Shown here piece after piece: positions 1 to 6,736 of a stretch of 21,700 bases of DNA. The notes below the pieces were generated by a model. That model was not told the origin of the DNA. It worked only from the letters and a program-made list of their open reading frames with translations, and ran no database searches. The position numbers were made by a program, and so were the translations under genes. The stretch is from UMGS902 sp045538895 (GTDB taxonomy: Bacteria; Bacillota; Clostridia; Oscillospirales; CAG-272): the NCBI GenBank assembly GCA_045538895.1, contig JAZQEH010000104.1:1-21700 (forward strand). The letters are read 5' to 3'. Numbering within the stretch: position 1 is the stretch's first letter; each line of letters opens with the position of its first letter.

Positions 1-3000
1 ACACGGGTGTAACCGAAGTCAACGTTGTGCCAGTTTGCAGAAATGATTGCACGGTAAACGCTTGAAGATGTACCCATAAAGAGTATATTTTCAAATACAG
101 AGTCACCGCCGAGAACGAGGTGAGCACCCTGCTTTGTAATCTTAAAGCCACGGGTAGCGGCGCCGTTCTGGTCAAAGTCTGCACCGGAGAAGGTGATAGT
201 GCCGTTCCACTCGGGAAGCACTTCTGTTCCGTCAAGGTTGTAGCCGCCGGCAGGAATAATAACCTTACCGCCGAAGTTTGCAAGTCTTGCAGCAGCCTCG
301 GTAAGAGTTTCTACCTTGGTAGCAGCATCTACACCAACCAAAGTGTCATCGCCGTCTTCACCAACGTAAACGAAAGGAGTTTCGGCGGTGCAAGCAACTG
401 CCTGACAAGCAGGACAGATGAGTTCATAGGTTTCAGCATCTGCTGCCTTTGTCCAAACCCAACCGCTTGCAATATGCTTTGTAGCGTCAAGCTCAAGCTC
501 AACAGTTTCTACGGTTGCGCCACAGTCAAGACAAACAACGTTTGCGCTACCCTTTACCGAACAGGTAGAAGGAGTGATTACCTGGTTTTCGAGGTTGCCG
601 TGTGCACATTCTGTAGAAGTGCCGCACTCGTCGCAGAACTTATCTTCGTTTTCATCAAAGTGACCGCCAAGAGTTTCTACACAGTACTGCTTGTAGGTGT
701 AGTGGTTAACGGTAACGTTGTTGTTTGCGTCGATAAGGGACTGGAATACTGCAGCGTCTGCCATTGCTTCTGAGCTGCGCTCGTCTGCATAAACGTTCCA
801 TACTACTGTAGCAGCCTTGGAACGGTTATTGTTGAAGCCGGGAGTTTTGCCATCTGCATAGGAGATATCAGCTGCACCCTTAAGAACGAGATTTACAGTG
901 TAAACGTAAGGATTGCCGTTTGCATCGCCTGCTGCTGCGTTTGCCGCTACTGCAGTTTCGAAGTAAGAACCGGTGCAGAATGCTTCGGTAATCAAAACTC
1001 TACCGTCAATAGTGATATCGGAAACACCGTCTGCAGCAAGAGCTGCTTTGCCTTCCTCATTAATCGAGAAAGGAGCAAGATAACCGATTGTAAGAGTATC
1101 GGTTTCGTTAATAGCACCGAGAGTCAACTTAACGTTAGCGGTGTGAGGATCATCACCGTAACGGTTACCGCCGGCAACAACACGCCATGCACCGCTGCGG
1201 AGAGTGATATCGGAATCAATCACACGGTCGGGCATGCTAACGAGGTTGTTTGCACCGGAGAGATAAACGTTCTTGTGACCTTCCGGCAAGGTAACGCCTG
1301 TATCTGCAACGAACTTGTGGTTGAGTGCAGCCCAGGTGATATCAATAGCCGATACGTCAAGTATAAGATTGGTAATTGTAATGTCACCGTTCTGATAGAA
1401 ACGGTTCTTGGGGAATACGAGAGAGCCGCCTGTGATGGTGATCATACCCTCATATTCGGGAGTGTGATATTCTGCAGGAACGGTTGCAGTGTCAACAATG
1501 TGAAGAGTTACGTCATTGCCGGCATTTGCGGATGCTGCTGCATATACCATTGCATCTGCGAAGGAAGCAAATGCGGTTGCAGAGGTTGTGCCGATAGCTT
1601 CGTCAAGAGATGTAACCTTGGTGAGGTCTACGCCTGTGGTAGCAACGTAAACGTCGGTAACGTCTGCATAGTCATAATCTTCAAATACAGGTTCTGTAGC
1701 ATCGCCGCAGCAGGTGAGATAGTAGGTGATAGCACCTGTATCTGCTGTAGTATCAGCGATAGCAAGACCTTCTGTGTGGTTGTCGGGATCAATATCAACA
1801 ACTGCGTTGTATTCAACAACAGTGTTACATGCTGTACATACAACGTTCTTAAGACCTGTTTCTACACAGGTAGCAGGTTTGGTAACAACGTCCTCGGTTG
1901 TAGCATGTGTACAAGAGGTGTATTCACAGATAGTACATACGCCTGCATCGTCGTTTACGTGAGGCTCTGTTTCGCCCTTGGTGGATGCATCAAGGCAGAA
2001 GCAGGTCTGATAGTGACCGTTGTCACCGTCAGCTGCGTATACAGTGGTATGATCGTGATAAGCTGCAAGGTCAGCACCGTATGCACTACCTACCCAGAGG
2101 TCGTTTGCATAGATCGCAGCAAGCTCTGCAGCGGTTGCATAAACGTTACCGCAATCGGTAAATGTAATGTAGCAGTTACTCAAGCCGATTGCTTCATCAT
2201 TATGAACAACGTTTACAGGCTCGGTGGAGTTAACGGTTACGTCAGTACCGACAATCTTTTCACCTGTTGCGTTGTAAAGACGTGTAAAGGTTGCATACTG
2301 TGCAACACCGACTGCTGTAGAGGAAGTACCCCTTGTGCCGCCGAGAGCACCGATAACCGCACCGAGTGCATTGGTACCTCTTTCGCAGAAGTCGGAAAGA
2401 GTAAGGGTCCATTCACCGTCAACAAGCATTGTAGGACGGAGAAGACCTATGATACCACCGAGCATAGCAACTTCCTGCTCTGCCTTGGTGATAGCGATTG
2501 TACCTTCATTGTAAAGACGCTGCAATGTAACGTTTGCATATGCAGAGTTAGCACCTACTACTGCGCCTGCGATACCGCCGGCATAGTCTGCACCGGAGGT
2601 AACGTTACCGTAGTTTGCGCAGTCGGTCATTGTAAAGGTAGTTGCATTAGCAGCGTCACGAAGTTGCATGTAACCAGCTACACCGCCGCAAACGTTGCCG
2701 GCGGAAGTAATGGTACCGTAGTTTTCACAGCCTGTAAAGGTTACAACGCTGCCTGCAGTATTCTCGGTATAAAGATGACCGAATACACCGCCGACATACT
2801 TGGAACCGCTTACGTCGCCGTAGTTTTTACAGTTTTCAACAACGATATTGCAATTTGCAACGTTACCTCTTGTTCTACCAAGAACACCGCCGACGCCTTC
2901 GCCGGTTGCAGTAACGTCTACGTGGTTAACACAGTTCTTAACCGAGGCATTTCTTGCCCAACCAACGATACCGGCAACATAGCTTGCGCCCTTAACGGTA

Positions 3001-3425
3001 CCGTAAACGGTAAGGTTTTCAACGGTATTGCCTTCAATAGCACCGAAAAGACCAACGTAAGAAGCGGTAGAATTAATGTTAAGACCGCTTACGGTCTTGC
3101 CGTTACCGTCAAAGTTAGCCTTAAAAATAGTACCGTTCTTACCGAGAGTAGCCTGTGCCTTATCGCCCTCATACTTTGAGAGGTCGATATCTGCGGTAAG
3201 CTTGTAGTTAAGACCTGCTGCCCACTTAGTGGTATCGTTCATAAGATCGATAAGGTCAGCAGGAGTGCTTATCTCTGTGTATGTAACTTCTTCGGTATTT
3301 GTTTCCGAAGCGATGGAAATCTCAGGAAGTGCGTCTTCTTCAGCCGCACTTACGGGAACCATCATCGGGAACATTCCGAGAAGCATACAGAGAACAAGCA
3401 GTAAGCTTAAAATCTTTTTGCTCAT
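1..3425 (-). CDS. Large secreted Glug/beta-helix surface protein with Cys/His modules (C-terminus off window)
   Basis: An open minus-strand frame runs from ATG at 3425 to the window edge (about 1141 codons, no stop). AGGAGG lies just upstream. Residues 1-27 are a classic signal peptide (MSKK, hydrophobic core, VSA-A cleavage), so the protein is exported. Residues ~50-330 are short repeats with GLFG, GGVFG, GGIAG and C.NYG signatures, typical of Glug-type right-handed beta-helix repeats. Two Cys/His modules follow, at ~490-530 (C..C, C.H, ATC, C..C) and ~910-975 (C..C, C.H, STC, C..C), a pattern I associate with clostridial cell-surface proteins. Between and after them are more Gly/Asn-rich beta segments (for example GGKVIIPAGGYNL). 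An anchor such as an SLH domain or sortase motif would lie outside the window. A role in surface adhesion or glycan contact is inference; no catalytic motif is visible. Confidence 0.85.
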   Translation of the reverse strand, partial: MSKKILSLLLVLCMLLGMFPMMVPVSAAEEDALPEISIASETNTEEVTYTEISTPADLIDLMNDTTKWAAGLNYKLTADIDLSKYEGDKAQATLGKNGTIFKANFDGNGKTVSGLNINSTASYVGLFGAIEGNTVENLTVYGTVKGASYVAGIVGWARNASVKNCVNHVDVTATGEGVGGVLGRTRGNVANCNIVVENCKNYGDVSGSKYVGGVFGHLYTENTAGSVVTFTGCENYGTITSAGNVCGGVAGYMQLRDAANATTFTMTDCANYGNVTSGADYAGGIAGAVVGANSAYANVTLQRLYNEGTIAITKAEQEVAMLGGIIGLLRPTMLVDGEWTLTLSDFCERGTNALGAVIGALGGTRGTSSTAVGVAQYATFTRLYNATGEKIVGTDVTVNSTEPVNVVHNDEAIGLSNCYITFTDCGNVYATAAELAAIYANDLWVGSAYGADLAAYHDHTTVYAADGDNGHYQTCFCLDASTKGETEPHVNDDAGVCTICEYTSCTHATTEDVVTKPATCVETGLKNVVCTACNTVVEYNAVVDIDPDNHTEGLAIADTTADTGAITYYLTCCGDATEPVFEDYDYADVTDVYVATTGVDLTKVTSLDEAIGTTSATAFASFADAMVYAAASANAGNDVTLHIVDTATVPAEYHTPEYEGMITITGGSLVFPKNRFYQNGDITITNLILDVSAIDITWAALNHKFVADTGVTLPEGHKNVYLSGANNLVSMPDRVIDSDITLRSGAWRVVAGGNRYGDDPHTANVKLTLGAINETDTLTIGYLAPFSINEEGKAALAADGVSDITIDGRVLITEAFCTGSYFETAVAANAAAGDANGNPYVYTVNLVLKGAADISYADGKTPGFNNNRSKAATVVWNVYADERSSEAMADAAVFQSLIDANNNVTVNHYTYKQYCVETLGGHFDENEDKFCDECGTSTECAHGNLENQVITPSTCSVKGSANVVCLDCGATVETVELELDATKHIASGWVWTKAADAETYELICPACQAVACTAETPFVYVGEDGDDTLVGVDAATKVETLTEAAARLANFGGKVIIPAGGYNLDGTEVLPEWNGTITFSGADFDQNGAATRGFKITKQGAHLVLGGDSVFENILFMGTSSSVYRAIISANWHNVDFGYTR

Positions 3426-3480
3426 AGAAAAAGTCCTCCTAAAAAATATATAAGTTTGCCTTATAAAGATTTGTACAAAC

Positions 3481-3509
3481 ATTATACAATTTTTCAAATT
3501 GCAAGTCAA
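3481..3509 (-). promoter_or_regulatory. Sigma-A promoter for the large surface protein
   Basis: Read on the minus strand: TTGACT (3509-3504), a 17-nt spacer, then TATAAT (3486-3481). This is one mismatch from consensus with ideal spacing. The predicted start near 3474 gives a leader of about 50 nt carrying the AGGAGG site at about 3431-3440, so strong vegetative expression is expected. Confidence 0.8.
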
Positions 3510-3543
3510 TCGTGAAATAAATGTAATTGTGCAAAATCAACAA

Positions 3544-3584
3544 AAGCGGTATTTTTTGTGAAAATCTCACAAAAAATACCGCTT
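3544..3584 (-). terminator. Perfect 18-bp hairpin, probable murC terminator
   Basis: The arms AAGCGGTATTTTTTGTGA (3544-3561) and its exact complement (3567-3584) flank a 5-nt loop. It lies 175 nt downstream of the murC stop and upstream of the next promoter. On the minus strand it is followed by a T-rich stretch (TTGTTGATTTTG), not a pure T run. An intrinsic terminator is most likely, but a protein-binding or processing site is possible because the 3' tract is imperfect. Confidence 0.55.
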
Positions 3585-3759
3585 AAAAGACGAAATACAT
3601 TTCGCTTTATTTGTACATTGGCGATTTTTTGTTTCAAAAAATACAACGTTTTGTTTGATTTTTGCAACTTGCAAAGTTTTGATTTCTCTGTTTTGCATAG
3701 TTTTTGCGTTTTTTTGCACAAAAAAATATTTTTTTCACCGATTTTTTTACAAAAAATTA

Positions 3760-5157
3760 TTAGTTTCCCATATTAAAAAGCTTTGAAAGCCCCGTTATAT
3801 TGCCTGCGCCCATGGTGAGAACGATATCTCCCGTCTTCGCCTCCGAATTTATATAAGCGGCAATCTCCTCAAAGCTGCTGAAGTAAAGTGCGTTTTTGCC
3901 GATATCCGCCGCAAGCTGCTTGCTCGATACTCCAAGCGTATCGGTTTCTCTTGCCGCATATATGTCGGCAAGCACGCAGGTGTCGCAAAGGCGGAGTGCC
4001 TCGGTAAACTCCTTGTAAAGTCCCTTGGTACGTGAATAGGTGTGGGGCTGATAAACGCAGATTATCCGCTTTGCGCCCATGAGCCGCACTGTGCGGAGCG
4101 TTGCCGCAATCTCGGTCGGATGATGGGCATAGTCGTCATACACCTTTGCACCGTTAACCTCTCCCTTATACTCAAGGCGGCGGGAAGCACCCTTGAAGTT
4201 GGAAAGTCCTTTTACAATAAGGTCGCTGCCCAGCCCGCAGAGAATGCCGCATGCCGCAGCCGCAAGTGCGTTATAAACATTATGCTCGCCCGAAACCGAA
4301 AGATTTACACGCTTTTTCATGCTTCCGTGGCAAAGGTCAAACGATGCTACACCGTTTTCATAAGAGATATTCTTTGCCATTATGTCCGCCTCGTTCTTCA
4401 CACCGAACGTGAGGACGCTGCCGCCAAATCCCTTTGCCATGTCCATAACGTTTTCGTCATCGGCATTCAGCACCGCACAACCGCAGCCGCGAGTCTTTTC
4501 TATATATGCACGAAACGAGCGTTTTACATGGTCAAGGTCTCTGAAATAGTCTACGTGATCAAGCTCAATGTTAAGCACCACGGCAACCGTGGGGTAAAAA
4601 TCAAGGAAAGAGTCCATATATTCGCAGGACTCAAAAACAAAGTTTTCGCTGCCGCCTATGCGGTATGCACCGTCCATTGACGAAAGTGCCGCACCCGAAA
4701 TAACCGTCGGGTCTGCTCTGCCTGCAAGAAAAACCTCGGTAGTCATTGACGTAGCGGTGGATTTGCCGTGCATACCTGCGAGTCCGACACGGTTTGTGTA
4801 TGAACGCATGATGTAGCCAAGATAGTCCGAGCGTGAGATAACAGGCTTGCCGCACTCTCTTGCACGGACAAGCTCGGGTGTATCCTCGCTTACCGCAACG
4901 GTGTACACAAGTGCGTCATAGCCGTCAAACTGCTCTGCCGCATGCCCTTTGAAAATCTCTATTCCCTCCGCCGCAAGTTTTTCCGTAAGCGGTGAGAGTG
5001 TGCGGTCACTACCGCCAACCTTGTAGCCTTGCACGTGCGTAACGTGTGCAAGCGACGACATGGTTATTCCGCCGATACCGAGAAAATATATCGCCTTTTT
5101 CCCTTCAAGCGCACGGGCTATACCCTCTGCGCCAAGATGTGTATTGTTTACAGCCAT
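3760..5157 (-). CDS. murC: UDP-N-acetylmuramate--L-alanine ligase
   Basis: MurC (465 aa) adds L-alanine to UDP-MurNAc using ATP, the first amino-acid step of cytoplasmic peptidoglycan precursor synthesis. Visible signatures are the N-terminal UDP-binding loop GIGGITMSSLA (27-37), the ATP loop GMHGKSTATS (128-137), the central ECEY-type segment ending NIELDHVDYF (175-205) that marks the clostridial MurC subgroup, and the MurC C-terminal motif DDYAHHPTEI (341-350). Length matches the family. The ATG at 5157 follows GGAG with 7-nt spacing. It is transcribed alone and divergently from spoVG. The P-loop reads HGKST where HGKTT is usual; Ser for Thr is conservative, so activity is expected. Confidence 0.96.
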   Translation of the reverse strand: MAVNNTHLGAEGIARALEGKKAIYFLGIGGITMSSLAHVTHVQGYKVGGSDRTLSPLTEKLAAEGIEIFKGHAAEQFDGYDALVYTVAVSEDTPELVRARECGKPVISRSDYLGYIMRSYTNRVGLAGMHGKSTATSMTTEVFLAGRADPTVISGAALSSMDGAYRIGGSENFVFESCEYMDSFLDFYPTVAVVLNIELDHVDYFRDLDHVKRSFRAYIEKTRGCGCAVLNADDENVMDMAKGFGGSVLTFGVKNEADIMAKNISYENGVASFDLCHGSMKKRVNLSVSGEHNVYNALAAAACGILCGLGSDLIVKGLSNFKGASRRLEYKGEVNGAKVYDDYAHHPTEIAATLRTVRLMGAKRIICVYQPHTYSRTKGLYKEFTEALRLCDTCVLADIYAARETDTLGVSSKQLAADIGKNALYFSSFEEIAAYINSEAKTGDIVLTMGAGNITGLSKLFNMGN

Positions 5158-5250
5158 TTTAAAACTCCAAACGTATTTATATAATTATATGAATAAAACA
5201 CGTCTTCCAATCACATAATTTTACCATATCACTCTGAAAGGAAGCTCTTT

Positions 5251-5511
5251 ATGGAAATCACAGATGTTAAAATCAGAAGAACCTTTGAAAGCGCACCGCT
5301 AAAGGCGGTTGCCTCTGTAACGTTTGACGGTCAGTTTGCGGTGCATGACATAAAGGTCATAAGCACCGAGAGCAGATTGTTCATCGTCATGCCGAGCCGC
5401 AAAAATCCGGACGGCTCCTATCGGGATATCGCCCATCCGATAAACTCGTCTTTCCGTTCCATGCTCGAAAGCGAGGTTCTGCGTGCGTATGAAAGCTACG
5501 AGGAGGCTTAA
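5251..5511 (+). CDS. spoVG: SpoVG, RNA/DNA-binding septation and sporulation regulator
   Basis: An 86-aa protein matching SpoVG over its length: N-terminal MEITDVKIRR, then ASVTFDGQFAVHDIKVI, LFIVMPSRKNPDGSYRDIAHP (residues ~44-64) and INSSFRS. The family consists of small nucleic-acid-binding proteins that affect septation at sporulation and, in other Firmicutes, post-transcriptional gene control. The MPS.K..DG.YRDIAHPI block is its hallmark. AAAGGAAG precedes the ATG at 5251. The gene is divergent from murC, and its TAA overlaps the stop codon of the convergent XRE gene. I found no convincing sigma-H promoter upstream. Confidence 0.95.
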   Translation: MEITDVKIRRTFESAPLKAVASVTFDGQFAVHDIKVISTESRLFIVMPSRKNPDGSYRDIAHPINSSFRSMLESEVLRAYESYEEA

Positions 5512-5819
5512 TCCATATCCTCAAGCAAGCCTACCATATACTCACGAAGTGCCGCTCTGGACGCAGGTGAAAGCTTTTTATAAAGTTCAAGCAGATAGGC
5601 AACCTCGCCGTCCGCTCCTCCGAGAAGTCTTGCCACGCTAACCCCGAAATAGTCGGCAATGCGTGCAAGCTTATCGACCGACGGTGATGAATTTCCCTTT
5701 TCAAGGTCATACAAAAAGTTGCGGTTTATTGAGCAATCGGCAAGAAGCTGTGTGATAGTAACTCCTTTTTCCTCCGCAAGCGAGCGGATAGCCGCAGCAA
5801 TTTCCTTATTTTGTGGCAT
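5508..5819 (-). CDS. XRE/Cro-type helix-turn-helix repressor
   Basis: A 103-aa protein with an HTH_3 domain at residues ~9-67 (IRSLAEEKGVTITQLL, INRNFLYDLEKGNSSPS, LARIADYFGVSVARLLG) and a short helical tail probably used for dimerisation. I choose ATG 5819 over the in-frame ATG at 5831: the 5831 codon is itself part of the ribosome site (GGAGGG, 4 nt before ATG 5819) and has no Shine-Dalgarno sequence of its own. The gene sits across a palindrome-rich control region from a two-gene operon, the layout of phage CI/Cro-like switches. It probably represses both promoters, including its own (inference). It ends tail-to-tail with spoVG, sharing the TTAA. Confidence 0.9.
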   Translation of the reverse strand: MPQNKEIAAAIRSLAEEKGVTITQLLADCSINRNFLYDLEKGNSSPSVDKLARIADYFGVSVARLLGGADGEVAYLLELYKKLSPASRAALREYMVGLLEDMD

Positions 5820-5846
5820 AGTGCCCTCCATTTTTCAAAAAAACTA

Positions 5847-5875
5847 TTGACATACAGAAATTTCTGTGATATATT
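5847..5875 (+). promoter_or_regulatory. Rightward promoter of the phage-like operon
   Basis: TTGACA (5847-5852), 17-nt spacer, TATATT (5870-5875): a perfect -35 and near-consensus -10. The spacer is filled by the perfect palindrome at 5854-5867, so a bound repressor would block RNA polymerase. The predicted start, about 5882, coincides with the second operator copy. Confidence 0.82.
5854..5867. promoter_or_regulatory. Operator O1
   Basis: ACAGAAATTTCTGT, a perfect 14-bp palindrome, occupies the spacer of the rightward promoter. With O2 and O3 it defines the consensus ACAGAWATTTCWGT. Binding by the adjacent XRE protein is inferred from position and dyad symmetry. Confidence 0.75.
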
Positions 5876-5881
5876 ATTGAT

Positions 5882-5895
5882 ACAGATATTTCTGT
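5882..5895. promoter_or_regulatory. Operator O2
   Basis: ACAGATATTTCTGT matches O1 at 13 of 14 positions and begins at the predicted start of the rightward transcript. It is centred 28 bp from O1 and 43 bp from O3, so it belongs to the same binding series. Confidence 0.7.
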
Positions 5896-5916
5896 GTACG
5901 TGCTTTTCCCGTTACA

Positions 5917-5945
5917 AGTATATCACAGATATTTCAGTATTTCAA
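5917..5945 (-). promoter_or_regulatory. Leftward promoter of the XRE repressor gene
   Basis: On the minus strand: TTGAAA (5945-5940), 17-nt spacer, TATACT (5922-5917), with an extended TGA before the -10. Its spacer holds the third operator copy (5925-5938), mirroring the rightward promoter. The leader of about 90 nt to ATG 5819 runs across the other two copies. Confidence 0.75.
5925..5938. promoter_or_regulatory. Operator O3
   Basis: ACAGATATTTCAGT, 12 of 14 matching O1, lies in the spacer of the leftward (repressor) promoter. It is the most degenerate copy, which would suit weaker autoregulation (inference). Confidence 0.65.
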
Positions 5946-5970
5946 CATTTATTTAATAATGGAGACAGTT

Positions 5971-6174
5971 ATGAATTATTTTGAAGACGGAAGTGCAAAC
6001 GGCGGCTATTGTTTAAGCCGTGCGGAATTGCTTTGCAGAATCGAGGACTTACACGGAAGAATAGACGATGAGACCGAGAAAAAAGAGGAGCTTTTGTCAG
6101 CCCTTGCCCGCACAGAGCGTGCCATTGAGCGTTTCAGGGAGCTGCTTTGCGACATGGAGGCACTTTTGCACTGA
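5971..6174 (+). CDS. Small coiled-coil protein of phage-like operon, unknown function
   Basis: A 67-aa protein I do not recognise. Residues ~16-66 are charged and helix-prone with heptad-like spacing (RAELLCRIEDLHGRI, ELLSALARTERAIERFRELL), suggesting a coiled coil; there is no signal peptide or membrane segment. I choose ATG 5971 over in-frame ATG 5959, because the 5959 codon lies in the ribosome site ATGGAG, 6 nt before 5971. It is the first gene after the repressor-controlled rightward promoter. Its TGA overlaps the next ATG (TGATG at 6172-6176), implying translational coupling. Position and size suit an early phage accessory protein; function unknown. Confidence 0.72.
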   Translation: MNYFEDGSANGGYCLSRAELLCRIEDLHGRIDDETEKKEELLSALARTERAIERFRELLCDMEALLH

Positions 6175-6530
6175 TGACAAAGGAAAGGCTTGACCGTTTA
6201 CGTGTGCTTCGCCGTGAAATCACGAGAACCAAGCGGCGGATCGTCGAAATACGTGCAAACAGTATTGACACTCCGCAGGGTAAGTGTGCAATGCACCGCC
6301 TTGAAGAAAGGCTTACGCAGTATCTCACAGAAGCCGCCGAGGAAGCGGAGGTGCTTATGGAGTACATAAATAATATTGAAGATTTGAACGTGCGTGAAAT
6401 ATTTATGCTACGCTACTACGACGGCATCGGCTCGTGGCAGAAAATCGCATTTGAAATAGGCGAATACGATGAGTCGCTCCTCCGCCGCAGACATAATGCG
6501 TATTTAAAAAAGGGAAAAGAATGTTTATGA
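6174..6530 (+). CDS. Phage-type sigma-70-region-4-like / DUF1492-like regulator
   Basis: A 118-aa protein. The first 60 residues are a basic coiled coil (RLRVLRREITRTKRRIVEIR). Residues ~75-112 hold REIFMLRYYDGIGSWQKIAFEIG then SLLRRRHNAYLKK. This resembles the C-terminal helix-turn-helix of prophage DUF1492/ArpU/RinA-type proteins (pattern YRY.DG.SW..VA..IG...RR.H...L), some of which control late phage transcription. The family assignment is from pattern memory. The start at 6174 overlaps the preceding stop; a longer frame from 6147 lacks a ribosome site. The last two codons and stop (tgt tta tga) fall inside the left end of the repeat element at 6522, so the C-terminus may have been altered by insertion. 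Confidence 0.75.
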   Translation: MTKERLDRLRVLRREITRTKRRIVEIRANSIDTPQGKCAMHRLEERLTQYLTEAAEEAEVLMEYINNIEDLNVREIFMLRYYDGIGSWQKIAFEIGEYDESLLRRRHNAYLKKGKECL

Positions 6531-6691
6531 GAGTAACGAAGGCGTTCTTTCTTAAGAAGAAAGAACCAAAGAAAAACTGTAAAATATTTAATAAGTAGCC
6601 GTGGCTACAGACAATATTTTTTTACAAAAAGGTTTGGTGGTGTCGGAACCTTTCCTTAAAAGGTTCTGACGTCGTTACCCTAAACTATAAT
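6522..6691. mobile_element. MITE-like hairpin-rich repeat element
   Basis: The left end, TGTTTATGAGAG (6522-6533), matches the left end of the elements at 9927 and 21606. The right end, TAAACTATAAT (6681-6691), is the near-inverse. Just inside are inverted GTAACGA/TCGTTAC (6533-6539 and 6672-6678). The core has stems GTTCTTTCTT/AAGAAAGAAC (6544-6566), GTAGCC/GGCTAC and GAACCTTT/AAAGGTTC. It has no coding capacity. It may have been mobilised in trans, or may act as a structured transcript end for the upstream operon. Confidence 0.6.
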
Positions 6692-6704
6692 TTACAATCA
6701 CTGC

Positions 6705-6736
6705 AAAAACAGGCTCCCGTGGGGGAGCCTGTTTTT
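6705..6736 (-). terminator. Strong bidirectional intrinsic terminator
   Basis: AAAAACAGGCTCCC (6705-6718), 4-nt loop, GGGAGCCTGTTTTT (6723-6736): 14-bp arms flanked by A/T runs in both directions. It overlaps the TAA of the beta-CASP gene and can also stop rightward transcripts from the phage-like operon. Confidence 0.9.

Larger units (their letters stand above)
3426..3759. other. AT-rich intergenic gap
   Basis: A gene-free gap of 334 nt between murC and the surface-protein gene. It holds the promoter (3481-3509) and the long hairpin (3544-3584). The rest (3585-3759) is a T/A-homopolymer-rich stretch with no convincing gene. The short ORFs on both strands here are low-complexity Lys/Phe/Ile runs without ribosome sites. 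Confidence 0.6.

Noticed and set aside
120..773. 217-codon plus-strand open frame
   Set aside because: Also antisense in register to the surface-protein gene, with no domain pattern or ribosome site.
1143..3179. 678-codon plus-strand open frame
   Set aside because: It is codon-for-codon antisense to the surface-protein gene, shows Cys/Val/Asn-rich composition typical of a shadow, and has no ribosome site. The minus frame has a signal peptide, domains and a promoter.
4042..4680. 212-codon plus-strand frame inside murC
   Set aside because: Antisense shadow of an unmistakable murC.
5158..5250. Sigma-H promoter for spoVG and sigma-A promoter for murC
   Set aside because: TATAAT-like strings occur, but no partner -35 with acceptable spacing is convincing on either strand.
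5820..5831. Earlier ATG for the XRE gene at 5831
   Set aside because: No Shine-Dalgarno upstream; the codon is part of the GGAGGG serving ATG 5819.
5959..5970. Earlier ATG for the small coiled-coil gene at 5959
   Set aside because: It forms part of the GGAG ribosome site for ATG 5971.
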